Source: Prevotella sp. (GTDB taxonomy: Bacteria; Bacteroidota; Bacteroidia; Bacteroidales; Bacteroidaceae). From it: a DNA stretch of 13,740 nt. The DNA is taken from the NCBI GenBank assembly GCA_016283605.1, contig JAEENF010000028.1:1-13740 (forward strand), given 5' to 3'. Shown piece by piece: positions 5,377-13,692 of the stretch. A program made the translations under genes and the position numbers. Within the stretch, counting starts at the first letter, position 1, and every line of letters begins with the position of its first letter. Below the pieces are notes generated by a model that saw nothing but the letters and a program-made list of their open reading frames with translations, was not told the DNA's origin and made no database searches.

Positions 5377-5425
5377 CGTACCTTTGCAGCCGCAAATCGC
5401 CAAGAGTGGCGGCTTGCAAAGTACG
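5377..5425 (+). promoter_or_regulatory. tRNA-Val promoter inside an imperfect palindrome
   Basis: A -7 box TACCTTTG at 5379-5386 lies about 44 bases before the mature tRNA end. No TTG is found at -33. The box falls in the left arm (5377-5393) of an inverted repeat whose right arm is 5409-5425: 17-nt arms that match throughout except for one bulged base on each side, with a 15-nt centre. The right arm would be in the transcribed pre-tRNA leader. Confidence 0.6.
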
Positions 5426-5429
5426 ATTC

Positions 5430-5504
5430 AGGGGCATAGCCCAGTTGGTTTAGAGCGCTGCAGTCACATTGCAGAGGTCCCCGGTTCGAGCCCGGGTGTC
5501 CCTA
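5430..5504 (+). tRNA. tRNA-Val (anticodon CAC)
   Basis: A 75-nt cloverleaf. Acceptor AGGGGCA (5430-5436) pairs with TGTCCCT (5497-5503) with one G-U pair; the discriminator is A5504. The D-arm GCCC/GAGC has one C-A mismatch and a GTTGG-containing loop. Anticodon stem CTGCA/TGCAG (5458-5462/5470-5474) holds loop GTCACAT with anticodon CAC at 5465-5467, reading GUG. T-stem CCCGG/CCGGG holds loop TTCGAGC. The 3' CCA is not encoded. A single-gene unit, ending in the terminator at 5511. Confidence 0.93.
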
Positions 5505-5510
5505 CAGAAA

Positions 5511-5543
5511 GTAAAAACCCTCGCCGATTGGCGAGGGTTTTAC
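5511..5543. terminator. Bidirectional terminator between tRNA-Val and the TonB receptor
   Basis: CCCTCGCC (5518-5525) and GGCGAGGG (5530-5537) form a perfect 8-bp GC stem with tetraloop GATT, extended by A-run/T-run pairing to GTAAAA and TTTTAC. It is symmetric, so it can end the plus-strand tRNA transcript and the minus-strand receptor transcript, whose stop codon at 5547 is 4 bases away. Confidence 0.92.
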
Positions 5544-5546
5544 TAT

Positions 5547-8500
5547 TTAGTTGAAGAAGTATTTTATTCCAACCTGGAGTTTCCAGCACTCAGCGTAGTT
5601 CTTGTACGTCTCGTAGGACTCGGTCGGATATTCACCATTAACCTTCACCATCGAGAAGACAGGATTCTTGCTGTTGTCCATACCCTCGTACTTCAGGATC
5701 TTGTGGTAGCTGTTGTTACCCATTGTGGTAGAGATCTTCGAGATACCCCAAGACGAATGGATCAGGTTACCGATATTCAGGAAGTCGAGGCTCACCTGGA
5801 ACTTATGGTTCTGCTTGCCAGTCTTGAAGCAGAAGTCCTCAGCGATACGCAGGTCGAAGCGGTGTACCCAAGGTGAACGTGCGGCATAAGCCTCAGCATA
5901 CTCACCCTTGTGGTTCTTCAGGTAGCTGTCCTGGTTGACATAGTTCCAGAATGCCTGACGCATCTCGGCATTGTTGACGAACTGACCGTCCTTGAGCGAA
6001 CCGATCTGGATCTCGTTGTCGTTAGCAGGGATGTACATCAGGTCGTTGCCGATACCGTCGCCATTCATATCGTTGGTGTAAGTATAGGTCAGACCAGCTG
6101 CGGAATAACCGGTATAGAAGAGGTTGATGTGCGTGCCACGTGTGAGGCCCTTGTGTGTGAAGGGGATGTAGTAGCCGACAGAAGCGATGAGCTTGTCGGG
6201 AACGACATAACCTGAACGCTGAACGGTACCGAAGTTAGGACCGTCGATGGTGTTCAGACCCTGCCAGGTAGAAATGGGGTCGCTGCCAGGCAGACCGGAG
6301 ATCTCCTTCTGCTCGGTGTGGGTATAGGCGGCCATCAGGTTGAGGTTCTCCAGCGGCTGGGCGTTCAACGTGACGTTGAAGGTATAACCATAACCCTTCG
6401 AGGTGTTCTTCAGCAGTACGGCGTTCTGCTTGGCATTGCCGTTCACGCTGTAGTCCTTCGGATAGATCAGGCGGTTGTCGGCACCATTGAAGCGCTCCCA
6501 ACCCTCAGAATCCTTGATGTTGATGTTGTCGATGGTCACAGCGTTGATGTTCTTGGTGTACATGAACTCAGCTGTAGCCGTGAAGGGGAACGATACGGGG
6601 ATCTGGTAGTCGACGGCAATCGAAGACTTCCACTGCTGCGGCATCTTGAAGTCGCTGGCAACACCCGAGATCTTATTGCTGGCCTGATGGTTGTTCTCGT
6701 TGAGCTCTGTAGGCAAACCCAACTTGGCGATCATCTCGTTAACATCGGTAATCATACCGCCCACGAACTTATCGAGGTTCTGGTTGTAAGCACCCGTAGG
6801 CACACCGTTCTTATAAGTTGTGGTATAAGTGACGGAGTTCTGCACCATGTTGGCGTTGGTCGGCATATTCGTGAAGAACACGAGAGGCAGACGACCTGTG
6901 AAGATACCTGTACCTCCACGAACCTTCAGCGACTTGTCGCCAAAGACATCGTAGGTAAAGCCCAGACGCGGAGAGATCTGCAGATGGCTGTCGGGCCACT
7001 TGCCGGTATCCACATGCTGACCGTCGCGGAACTCAATGGCGTAGATGGCCTTATTGGTAGCGAGGTCGTCGTTGTCGAACGCCAGGTTGTCGAAACGGAC
7101 ACCGTAGGTAAGCTTCAGCTTGTCGGTGACGTTCCACTCATCCTGAGCATAGAAGCCCAGCTGATTGAAGGTGACCTGAGCGTTTGGATCGTTCTTGCCG
7201 TTGAAACCATAGGTGACGGCAAACGACTCAGGACGAGCCTGATTCAGGAAATCGTCGATGCTGTTATAACGATAGTAACCTGTACCGTTACGCATGTAGG
7301 CGTTGTTGGCGAGCTGATGCTCGAAGCTTAGTCCGGCAGTGATCTTGTGAGCGGCCAGATAGAGCGTGAAGTTATCGGTGATGCTTGTGATCTTGTTCTT
7401 TACACCATTATTATAGGTAAAGAGCTCGTAACCCAGTGACATGTAAGGCTCCATGATCTGATTGCCGTTGGCATCCTTACCGGCCATGATATCGATGAAG
7501 GGGAACGCGCTGGAGTTGGAACCACGCATATCCTCGATATTCGTATAGGTGAAGAGCAGCTGGTTGGAGATCTTCTGGCCAAAACGGCTGTGAAGGTCGG
7601 CAGAGAGTGACTGCACCTTATTCTCCATAGAGTACATCGAGTTGGAGAAGGCCATTGACTGTACACCGACACGATAGGTACCGTTCAGACGGTAGCCCGT
7701 ATCGGAAGAGTTGCCGTTAGGACCGTTCCACGCGACGTTCTTCGTATTGTTGTAACGTACTGACAAGTGATGGGCATCAGTGATGTTCCAGTCGAGACGA
7801 GCCAGCAGACGGTGGTTGGACTCATCGGCAGGATAGTCGGTGTAAGAACCGGGATCGTAGCCGAATCTCTGCTTCACGAAGTCAGCAACCTTCTGCATCT
7901 CAGACATCTTGGTACGAGAAATGAGGCCTGAACCGCCCGTCTCACCGTTGATATCATCAGCAGCGCGATACTTCACAGCCTGTCCAGGAGTCTTCTCACC
8001 CTCGTAGTTCACGAAGAAGAAGAGCTTGTCCTTGATGATCGGACCACCGAGGGTGAAACCGTAAGTGGTCTTCTTCTCGTCGGCACGTGCACCGAGGTCC
8101 TGATGATCGATGCGGTTACCACGCAGGTTCTGGTCGCGATAGTAGACATAAGCCGTACCCTTGAAGGTGTTCGTACCCGACTTCGTGATGGCGTTGATAC
8201 CACCACCGATGAAGTTGGTCTGACGGACATCGTAAGGGGCGACGACCACCTGTACCTCCTCGATGGCATCGAGCGAGATGGGGTTACCACCGCCAGGCAG
8301 CTTGTCGGAAAGTCCGAAGTTATTGTTGAAGTTGGCACCGTCGATGGTGAAGTTCGTTGAACGGCCGTCACCACCAGCGAAACTCATACCGTTGGCGTAT
8401 GGCGAAAGCTTCGCAATGTCGGAGATGCTACGGTTAATGGTTGGCATCTGCATCATCTGGGTGTTGTTGATACTGGTAGAAGCACCCGTCTTCTCAGCAG

Positions 8501-8888
8501 CGAACTTTGAAGCCTTACCGCTGACGACGACCTCAGCGAGTTCGTTGGCATCCTCAGAGAGCCATACCTGCAGGTTGTAGGTCTCACCCAACTGAAGGTT
8601 GACGTCCTTAATCGTCTTCGGCTGGAAACCGATGTAAGACACTGTCACGCTGTAAGGACCACCTGTACGCATACCCTGAATGGTGAAACGTCCGGAGACA
8701 TTGGTCACTGCAGCATAGCGTGTACCAGAAGGTTCGTGAACCGCCTGAACAGTAGCGCCAATGACTTCCTCGCCATTGGCATCATCAAGCGTGACTTTAC
8801 CAGCCAAACTGGAAGTAGTTACCTGAGCAACGACTGCTACTGAGAACATCAGCAGTGCCGTCACCATCATAAACAATCTTTTTTTCAT
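5547..8888 (-). CDS. Oar-like TonB-dependent outer-membrane receptor
   Basis: A 1113-residue outer-membrane transporter. A signal peptide covers 1-21 (probable cleavage VVA|Q). A carboxypeptidase-regulatory-like (Ig-fold) domain spans about 25-112, including the typical SYIGFQPKTI strand, and is followed by LAEVVVSG (118-124). The plug spans about 130-240, with GRSTNFTIDGANFNNNFG (175-192) and IEEVQVVVAPYDVRQTNFIGGGINAITKSGTN (209-240). The remaining 870 residues form the barrel, rich in Y/F/W/N strands and ending in the C-terminal strand VGIKYFFN. The layout is that of Oar/Omp-type receptors rather than SusC: no SusD partner is encoded downstream, where a terminator follows at once. The ligand is unknown; large peptide-like or oligomeric substrates moved with TonB-ExbBD energy are usual for the group. 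It has its own promoter and is divergent from the aquaporin. Long ORFs on the other strand are shadows. Confidence 0.93.
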   Translation of the reverse strand: MKKRLFMMVTALLMFSVAVVAQVTTSSLAGKVTLDDANGEEVIGATVQAVHEPSGTRYAAVTNVSGRFTIQGMRTGGPYSVTVSYIGFQPKTIKDVNLQLGETYNLQVWLSEDANELAEVVVSGKASKFAAEKTGASTSINNTQMMQMPTINRSISDIAKLSPYANGMSFAGGDGRSTNFTIDGANFNNNFGLSDKLPGGGNPISLDAIEEVQVVVAPYDVRQTNFIGGGINAITKSGTNTFKGTAYVYYRDQNLRGNRIDHQDLGARADEKKTTYGFTLGGPIIKDKLFFFVNYEGEKTPGQAVKYRAADDINGETGGSGLISRTKMSEMQKVADFVKQRFGYDPGSYTDYPADESNHRLLARLDWNITDAHHLSVRYNNTKNVAWNGPNGNSSDTGYRLNGTYRVGVQSMAFSNSMYSMENKVQSLSADLHSRFGQKISNQLLFTYTNIEDMRGSNSSAFPFIDIMAGKDANGNQIMEPYMSLGYELFTYNNGVKNKITSITDNFTLYLAAHKITAGLSFEHQLANNAYMRNGTGYYRYNSIDDFLNQARPESFAVTYGFNGKNDPNAQVTFNQLGFYAQDEWNVTDKLKLTYGVRFDNLAFDNDDLATNKAIYAIEFRDGQHVDTGKWPDSHLQISPRLGFTYDVFGDKSLKVRGGTGIFTGRLPLVFFTNMPTNANMVQNSVTYTTTYKNGVPTGAYNQNLDKFVGGMITDVNEMIAKLGLPTELNENNHQASNKISGVASDFKMPQQWKSSIAVDYQIPVSFPFTATAEFMYTKNINAVTIDNINIKDSEGWERFNGADNRLIYPKDYSVNGNAKQNAVLLKNTSKGYGYTFNVTLNAQPLENLNLMAAYTHTEQKEISGLPGSDPISTWQGLNTIDGPNFGTVQRSGYVVPDKLIASVGYYIPFTHKGLTRGTHINLFYTGYSAAGLTYTYTNDMNGDGIGNDLMYIPANDNEIQIGSLKDGQFVNNAEMRQAFWNYVNQDSYLKNHKGEYAEAYAARSPWVHRFDLRIAEDFCFKTGKQNHKFQVSLDFLNIGNLIHSSWGISKISTTMGNNSYHKILKYEGMDNSKNPVFSMVKVNGEYPTESYETYKNYAECWKLQVGIKYFFN

Positions 8889-8922
8889 ACCTTAATAATG
8901 ATTTGGTTATAAAATTTGGGTG

Positions 8923-8952
8923 CAAAGGTACGCATTTAATTCGAATAAACAA
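8923..8952 (-). promoter_or_regulatory. Promoter of the TonB-dependent receptor
   Basis: On the minus strand TTG (8952-8950) and TACCTTTG (8930-8923) are spaced by 19 bases, the consensus distance. The expected start is near 8916, leaving an A/T-rich 5' leader of about 28 bases before the ATG. Confidence 0.78.
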
Positions 8953-9005
8953 GGAAATCTTCCATTTTTTCAGTATAAACACATACACCTTTGAAAAATT
9001 ATTCG

Positions 9006-9013
9006 TATCTTTG
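9006..9013 (+). promoter_or_regulatory. Probable -7 promoter element of the aquaporin-permease operon
   Basis: TATCTTTG lies 35 bases before the first ATG and matches TAnnTTTG. No TTG is present at the expected -33 distance; the nearest, at 8991-8993, is too close, so the promoter may be weak or activator-dependent. It faces away from the receptor promoter. Confidence 0.6.
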
Positions 9014-9048
9014 CCGCGAAAATATAGAAATGTCCAACTAAAAACATT

Positions 9049-9729
9049 ATGATTATGAAAAAGTATTTAGCAGAAATGGTGGGCACAATGGTGCTCGTAT
9101 TGATGGGCTGCGGCGTAGCCGTAAGTCTGGGTTGTGATCCTGTAAACAACATCCCCGCAGTAGTGGGAACGGCTCTGGCCTTCGGTCTGGCTGTCGTTGC
9201 TATGGCTTATACCATTGGCGGCATCAGCGGTTGCCATATCAATCCCGCCATCACGCTGGGTTGCTACCTCAGCGGACGTATGAACGCGAAGGACTGTGGC
9301 ATGTACATCCTCTTCCAGTGCATCGGCGCCTTCATCGGCAGTCTGCTGCTCTTCATCCTTACGGAGAACGTCCCCGGTCTGGAGGGAACAGGTGCTAATG
9401 ACCTGCAGGCCAATGTCAGCGTACTCGGCGGCGTATTGGCTGAGATCATCTTCACCTGCGTCTTCGTACTCGTAGTACTGGGTGCTACTGCCAAGACCAA
9501 CGGTGCCACCAACAACTTCGCTGGTCTGGCCATCGGTCTGTCGCTGGTACTGGTACATCTGGTATGTATCCGCTACACAGGCACTTCCGTCAATCCAGCC
9601 CGCAGTCTGGCTCCAGCCTTCTTCGAGGGCGGCACAGCTCTGACAAACCTCTGGATCTTCATTGTAGGTCCCTTCGTCGGTGGTGCTATTGCTGCCGGAA
9701 TCTGGAAAATGATTGATACAGAAAAGTAA
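9049..9729 (+). CDS. aqpZ: Aquaporin Z-type water channel
   Basis: A 226-residue inner-membrane MIP-family channel with six predicted transmembrane segments and the two half-helix NPA motifs, HINPAITL (Asn65-Ala67) and SVNPARSL (Asn182-Ala184). The aromatic/arginine filter matches E. coli AqpZ in identity and spacing: Phe45 (LAFG), His170 (LVHLV), Thr179 (GTS) and Arg185. This favours a narrow, water-selective pore over a glycerol facilitator, whose His position is Gly. The start is ATG 9049 (M-I-M-K-K-Y) or ATG 9055 (M-K-K-Y); the second aligns better with the E. coli N-terminus and the sequence does not decide. It is the first gene of a two-gene unit: the sugar permease starts 3 bases after its stop, which suggests that water or osmotic balance is coupled to sugar import. 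Confidence 0.95.
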   Translation: MIMKKYLAEMVGTMVLVLMGCGVAVSLGCDPVNNIPAVVGTALAFGLAVVAMAYTIGGISGCHINPAITLGCYLSGRMNAKDCGMYILFQCIGAFIGSLLLFILTENVPGLEGTGANDLQANVSVLGGVLAEIIFTCVFVLVVLGATAKTNGATNNFAGLAIGLSLVLVHLVCIRYTGTSVNPARSLAPAFFEGGTALTNLWIFIVGPFVGGAIAAGIWKMIDTEK

Positions 9730-9732
9730 AAA

Positions 9733-10959
9733 GTGAAAAACAATAACGGCTTATTCAAGGCAAACGGCATCAACTATTTGGTGCCGTTTATACTGATTAC
9801 CACCCTCTTCTTCCTGTGGGGTTTCGCACGTGCCATCCTCGATGTGCTGAACAAGCACTTCCAGAACACACTCGACATCACCATCACGGAGTCGTCGCTC
9901 ATCCAGGTGACCACCTATCTAGGCTATTTCCTCATGGCCATCCCCGCAGGACTGTTCATCAACCGCTTCGGCTATCGCAGAGGTATCGTCTTCGGACTGC
10001 TGCTGTTCGGCATCGGCTCGCTGCTCTTTGTGCCTTGTACAGAGGCGGGGACGTTCTTTTCCTTCCTCATACCGCTGTTTATCATCAGCAGCGGACTCGT
10101 GTTTCTGGAGACAGCAGCAAATCCTTATGTGACGGAACTGGGTGCAAAGGAGACGGGCTCTAGCCGTCTGAATCTCTCGCAGGCCTTCAACGGGCTGGGT
10201 TGTCTCTTTGCCACCTTCGCCGTAGGACAGCTCCTGTTCAGCGACGGCGAGAGCGGAAGCATCGCCCTACCCTACGTCATTCTCGGCATTGTAGTACTAG
10301 TCATCGCGGTAGCCTTCACGAAGGTACGTCTGCCAGAGATCAGCTATAACGACGGACTGGCAGAGAAGGCGAAATACGGACGCGAGCCACTGATGAAGGT
10401 GTGGAAGCATAAGTTCTTCGTCTATGGCGTCATCGCCCTGTTGGCATACGAGGTGGCCGAGATCTCCATCAACAGCTACTTCATCAATTTCGTCACAGGA
10501 CAAGGCTGGATGGACGACCGCACAGCCTCGATGGTACTGACCGGCGCACTGGCCTTCTTTATGGTTGGCCGCTTCGGTGGAGGCGTTATCATGCGTAAGA
10601 TCCCTGCAGAGAAGATGCTCTTTATCTGCGGCTGCGGCTGCGTGGTCTGTACGATGGTGGTCCTGATGAACTTCGGCATCATCTCACTGGGAGCACTGCT
10701 GGGTATCTTCCTCTTCGAGGCCATCATGTTCCCCACGATCTTCTCGCTGGCTGTACGTAACCTGGGTAGTCTGACGAAGAGTGCCTCATCGATTCTGATG
10801 ATGACACCCGTAGGCGGCTGTGGCTTCCTGCTGGTCGGACTACTCGCCGATGTGTCGAACTGGGTGGTTCCATTTATTATCCCCCTCTTGGGATATATCC
10901 TCGTGACCCTGTTCGGATTCGGACTCGTCATCCACCGTGATGAAAATCCGGAGCCTTAA
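9733..10959 (+). CDS. FucP-family MFS sugar:proton symporter
   Basis: A 408-residue, 12-TM major-facilitator protein of the fucose/glucose/galactose permease group. Hallmarks of FucP are in place: Asp37 in FARAILDVLN (matching the proton-linked Asp46 of E. coli FucP), Glu126 in GLVFLETAANPY (matching Glu135), and Asn153 in LNLSQAFNGLG (matching Asn162). NRFGYRRG (77-84) is the loop 2-3 motif. The start is GTG at 9733: an in-frame stop (the aquaporin TAA at 9727) precedes it and no ATG occurs before deep inside the first membrane segments. It lies 3 bases after the aquaporin stop, so translation is probably coupled. The sugar cannot be named: fucose, glucose, galactose and N-acetylglucosamine carriers share this signature, and no catabolic gene is nearby. 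A strong terminator follows at 10988. Confidence 0.93.
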   Translation: MKNNNGLFKANGINYLVPFILITTLFFLWGFARAILDVLNKHFQNTLDITITESSLIQVTTYLGYFLMAIPAGLFINRFGYRRGIVFGLLLFGIGSLLFVPCTEAGTFFSFLIPLFIISSGLVFLETAANPYVTELGAKETGSSRLNLSQAFNGLGCLFATFAVGQLLFSDGESGSIALPYVILGIVVLVIAVAFTKVRLPEISYNDGLAEKAKYGREPLMKVWKHKFFVYGVIALLAYEVAEISINSYFINFVTGQGWMDDRTASMVLTGALAFFMVGRFGGGVIMRKIPAEKMLFICGCGCVVCTMVVLMNFGIISLGALLGIFLFEAIMFPTIFSLAVRNLGSLTKSASSILMMTPVGGCGFLLVGLLADVSNWVVPFIIPLLGYILVTLFGFGLVIHRDENPEP

Positions 10960-10987
10960 CATTTCCACACATATCGCTCATCTATCG

Positions 10988-11040
10988 AAGAATTGGCTGT
11001 TAAAATCTACTAACAGCCAATTCTTATCTATTTTTTTCTT
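10988..11040 (+). terminator. Terminator of the aquaporin-permease operon
   Basis: AAGAATTGGCTGTTA (10988-11002) and its exact complement TAACAGCCAATTCTT (11011-11025) form a 15-bp perfect stem with an 8-nt loop. After ATCTA comes a run of seven T and further T-rich sequence. Confidence 0.9.
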
Positions 11041-11059
11041 TTATTTCTCAAAAAAATCC

Positions 11060-11067
11060 TATCTTTG
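11060..11067 (+). promoter_or_regulatory. -7 promoter element of the efflux operon
   Basis: TATCTTTG lies 21 bases before the TolC-like ATG, predicting a 5' leader of about 15 bases (A-rich, no Shine-Dalgarno). A TTG at -33 is missing; the region upstream is a T/A run. Confidence 0.65.
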
Positions 11068-11088
11068 CAGCGTGAAATTAAACAGAAT

Positions 11089-12423
11089 ATGAAAAAAGGA
11101 CTATTAGTAATAGGTTTGATGTTGTCGACAGTCGCTGTATCGGCCCAGAAACAATGGACGCTGCAGAACTGTATCGACTATGCTCTGACGAACAACATCA
11201 CCCTGAAGAAGTCGCAACTCCAGAAAGAGAGTGCAACAGAAGACCTGAAAGGCGCGAAGGCCGCACTGCTACCCTCCGTCAATGCATCGACAAACCAGAG
11301 TCTTGGTTATCAGCCCTGGAAGAACTCTGGTATCTCTACGGTAACCAACGGTGTGGTGAACACCAAGGTTGACAAGACCTCCTACAACGGCAGTTACTCT
11401 GTGAACGGACAGTGGACCGTATGGAACGGAGGCCGCAACACCAATACGGTGAAGTTAGACCGTCTGGCAGAGCAGGAGGCAGAACTCTCCCTGCAAGAGA
11501 CCGCCAACAACATCCAGGAGCGTATCGCACAGATCTATGCCCAGATTCTCTACCTCGACGAGAGCGTGAAGGTGGGTGAGCAGACGCTGGAGACCAGCAA
11601 GAAGAACGAAGAGCGCGGACAGGAGATGGTGAATGTGGGCAAGATGTCGAAGGCCGATCTTGCACAGCTCACCTCGCAGCGCGCTAACGACGAATATGGT
11701 ATCGTGGAGACCCGCAGCCAGTTGCTGAACTACAAACTCCAGCTGAAGCAGCTGCTCGAGATCACCGATGAGACGCCGTTTGATGTGGCTATCCCGGAAA
11801 TCAGCGATGAGCGCATCCTCGCAGCGATTCCCCCGTTGCAGTCTGTCTATGAACAGGCGCTGCTGAACCGTCCGGAGATAGAACGTTCACAGCTGGCCGT
11901 GAAGAGCAGCGACGTCAGCCTGAGCATCGCCAAAGCAGGATGGATGCCCAACATCAATCTGCAGGGAGGTGTCACCACCTCTACGAACTCCCTGAGTTCC
12001 ATCGGCTGGGGATCGCAGATCAAGAACAATGTCAACACCTCATTGGGTGTCGGCGTCAGCGTACCCATTACAGACGGACGCAGTACCAAGACAGCCGTCA
12101 ACAAGGCGAAGATCCAACAGCTGCAGGCCGCACTCGACCTTCAGGATCAGCAGAAGACCCTCTATTCCAATATCCAGCAGTTCTGGCTCAACGCCACAAC
12201 CAATCAGGAGAAATACAAAGCCGCTCAGAGCTCAGTGGAGAGTGCGAAGCAGAGTTACGAGTTGCTTTCCGAACAGTTCCGTTTAGGTCTGAAGAACATC
12301 GTGGAGCTGTTGACCGGCAAGAACAACCTGCTTCAAGCCGAACAGAACCAGCTGCAGTCGAAGTACCAGACCATCTATAACAAACAGATGCTGGAATTCT
12401 ATCAGGGTGGAGAAATAAAATAA
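11089..12423 (+). CDS. TolC-family outer-membrane efflux channel
   Basis: A 444-residue outer-membrane component of a tripartite pump. A signal peptide covers 1-19 (probable cleavage VSA|Q), followed by the family opening WTLQNCIDYALTNNITLKKSQLQ. Two OEP halves with long amphipathic helices follow: the first includes LQETANNIQERIAQIYAQILYLDESVKVGEQ, the second GRSTKTAVNKAKIQQLQAAL and SYELLSEQFRLGLKNIVELLTGKNNLLQAEQNQLQSKYQTIYNKQMLEFYQG. The length is normal for the family. The ATG at 11089 is chosen because upstream in-frame non-ATG starts would overlap the -7 box at 11060. It is the first gene of an operon with the MacA-like adaptor (33-base gap) and the ABC component, and should form the exit duct for their substrate. 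Confidence 0.95.
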   Translation: MKKGLLVIGLMLSTVAVSAQKQWTLQNCIDYALTNNITLKKSQLQKESATEDLKGAKAALLPSVNASTNQSLGYQPWKNSGISTVTNGVVNTKVDKTSYNGSYSVNGQWTVWNGGRNTNTVKLDRLAEQEAELSLQETANNIQERIAQIYAQILYLDESVKVGEQTLETSKKNEERGQEMVNVGKMSKADLAQLTSQRANDEYGIVETRSQLLNYKLQLKQLLEITDETPFDVAIPEISDERILAAIPPLQSVYEQALLNRPEIERSQLAVKSSDVSLSIAKAGWMPNINLQGGVTTSTNSLSSIGWGSQIKNNVNTSLGVGVSVPITDGRSTKTAVNKAKIQQLQAALDLQDQQKTLYSNIQQFWLNATTNQEKYKAAQSSVESAKQSYELLSEQFRLGLKNIVELLTGKNNLLQAEQNQLQSKYQTIYNKQMLEFYQGGEIK

Positions 12424-12424
12424 A

Positions 12425-12450
12425 GGTAAAAAAGTAAAAAGGTAAAAAAG
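12425..12450. repeat. 8-nt-period GGTAAAAA array between the channel and adaptor genes
   Basis: GT cores recur at 12426, 12434 and 12442 in an A-rich setting (GGTAAAAA-type units). They fill most of the 33-base gap and would act as the A-rich translation-initiation region of the adaptor gene. Confidence 0.65.
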
Positions 12451-12456
12451 AAAGAT

Positions 12457-13689
12457 ATGAAGAAGATCAGTAAGAAAGTTTGGATTGCCGTTGCCGTAGT
12501 GGTTGCAATCCTCATCGCATGGTCCCTCTTTAGCGGAGAAAAGAAGGAGAGTAAGGTCACCTTCGACACAGCTAAGGCTGAGAAGACGAGCATCAGTACA
12601 TCCATCACCGCTACGGGTACCATCGAACCTGTTACCAGTGTCACTGTCGGTACACAGGTCTCTGGTATCGTGAGTCATCTGTATGTCGACTACAACTCTG
12701 TGGTGAAGAAAGGTCAGGTTATCGCAGAACTGGACCGCACCAATCTCATCAGCGAGCTCAATGCCCAGAAGGCCAGTCTGGCCAGCGCCCAGAGTTCACT
12801 GAACTATCAGCAGAGTAATTTCGAAAGATATAAGACCCTCTATGACAAGGGGCTGGTGAGTGCCGATGAGTTCGAGAGCGCCCGTCTGCAGTATCAGCAG
12901 GCCAAGGAGCAGGTGGCACAGTCGAGAGAGAGTGTGCAGCGTGCACAGACCAATCTCGGCTACGCTACGATCACCTCACCTATTGACGGTGTGGTACTCT
13001 CCAAATCAGTGGAAGAAGGTCAGACTGTAGCAGCTTCCTTCAATACCCCAGAGCTGTTTACTATCGCTCAGGACCTGACGAACATGCGTGTCATCGCTGA
13101 TATCGACGAAGCCGATATCGGTGGCGTAAAAGAAGGGCAGCGTGTCACCTTTACGGTCGACGCCTTCCCCGATGACTCTTTCGAGGGTGCTGTGACACAG
13201 GTCCGACAGCAGGCTACCACAGAGAGTAACGTCGTTACCTACGAGGTTGTCATCTCTGCCCCCAACGTAGACCTGAAGCTGAAACCAGGTCTTACGGCCA
13301 ATGTCACCATCTATACCCTTGAGAAGAACGATGTGCTTGCTGTACCCGCCAAGGCTCTGCGCTTTCAGCCCAACGAGGCATTGCTGCAGAAGGGTGAGAC
13401 CATTGAGGATTGCGAGGGCAGAAGTAAGGTATGGACCAAGGAAGGTAACGTCTTCAAGGCTCATAAGGTAGAAACCGGTACCACGAACGGTGTGATGACA
13501 GAGATTCTCAGCGGCATCGCTCCTGGTACAGAGGTGCTCACCGACTTCAACATCTCCGGTGGAGAGATGGGTATGCCTGAGCAGCAGGCCACCAATCCCT
13601 TCATGCCGCGTCCTGGCAACAGGAACAGAGCCGGACAAGGCCAAGGACAGAACAGTAACGGCGGTGGTCAAGCACCAAGAAGACAATAA
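12457..13689 (+). CDS. MacA-like periplasmic adaptor (membrane fusion protein)
   Basis: A 410-residue inner-membrane-anchored adaptor. A short cytoplasmic basic stretch is followed by one transmembrane helix (about 8-24, no cleavage site), a first barrel-sandwich/lipoyl half (about 60-92, TVGTQVSGIVSHLYVDYNSVVKKGQVIAELD), an alpha-hairpin coiled coil (about 96-167), the second lipoyl half (TITSPIDGVVLSKSVEEGQTV, 171-191), a beta-barrel domain (about 205-288) and a membrane-proximal domain (about 292-365). The C-terminal tail (about 377-410) is low-complexity, rich in Gly, Gln, Asn, Arg and Pro. It links the TolC-like channel to the ABC transporter that starts 3 bases after its stop. The ABC neighbour makes MacA a better model than RND adaptors. 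Substrates of MacAB pumps include macrolides, peptides and lipids; none can be assigned here. Confidence 0.93.
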   Translation: MKKISKKVWIAVAVVVAILIAWSLFSGEKKESKVTFDTAKAEKTSISTSITATGTIEPVTSVTVGTQVSGIVSHLYVDYNSVVKKGQVIAELDRTNLISELNAQKASLASAQSSLNYQQSNFERYKTLYDKGLVSADEFESARLQYQQAKEQVAQSRESVQRAQTNLGYATITSPIDGVVLSKSVEEGQTVAASFNTPELFTIAQDLTNMRVIADIDEADIGGVKEGQRVTFTVDAFPDDSFEGAVTQVRQQATTESNVVTYEVVISAPNVDLKLKPGLTANVTIYTLEKNDVLAVPAKALRFQPNEALLQKGETIEDCEGRSKVWTKEGNVFKAHKVETGTTNGVMTEILSGIAPGTEVLTDFNISGGEMGMPEQQATNPFMPRPGNRNRAGQGQGQNSNGGGQAPRRQ

Positions 13690-13692
13690 GTT

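Noticed and set aside
6318..7331. Open frame of 337 codons on the plus strand inside the receptor gene
   Set aside because: Shadow of the TonB-dependent receptor: Val/Leu/Gly/Arg-rich pattern typical of antisense reading, with no promoter or known fold.
5547..8888. SusC-type polysaccharide-utilisation receptor
   Set aside because: No SusD gene or glycan-active enzyme is adjacent, a terminator follows the stop directly, and the plug sequence is Oar-like.
11065..11088. Non-ATG start 8 codons upstream for the TolC-like protein
   Set aside because: It overlaps the -7 promoter element and would place charged residues before a well-formed signal peptide starting at 11089.
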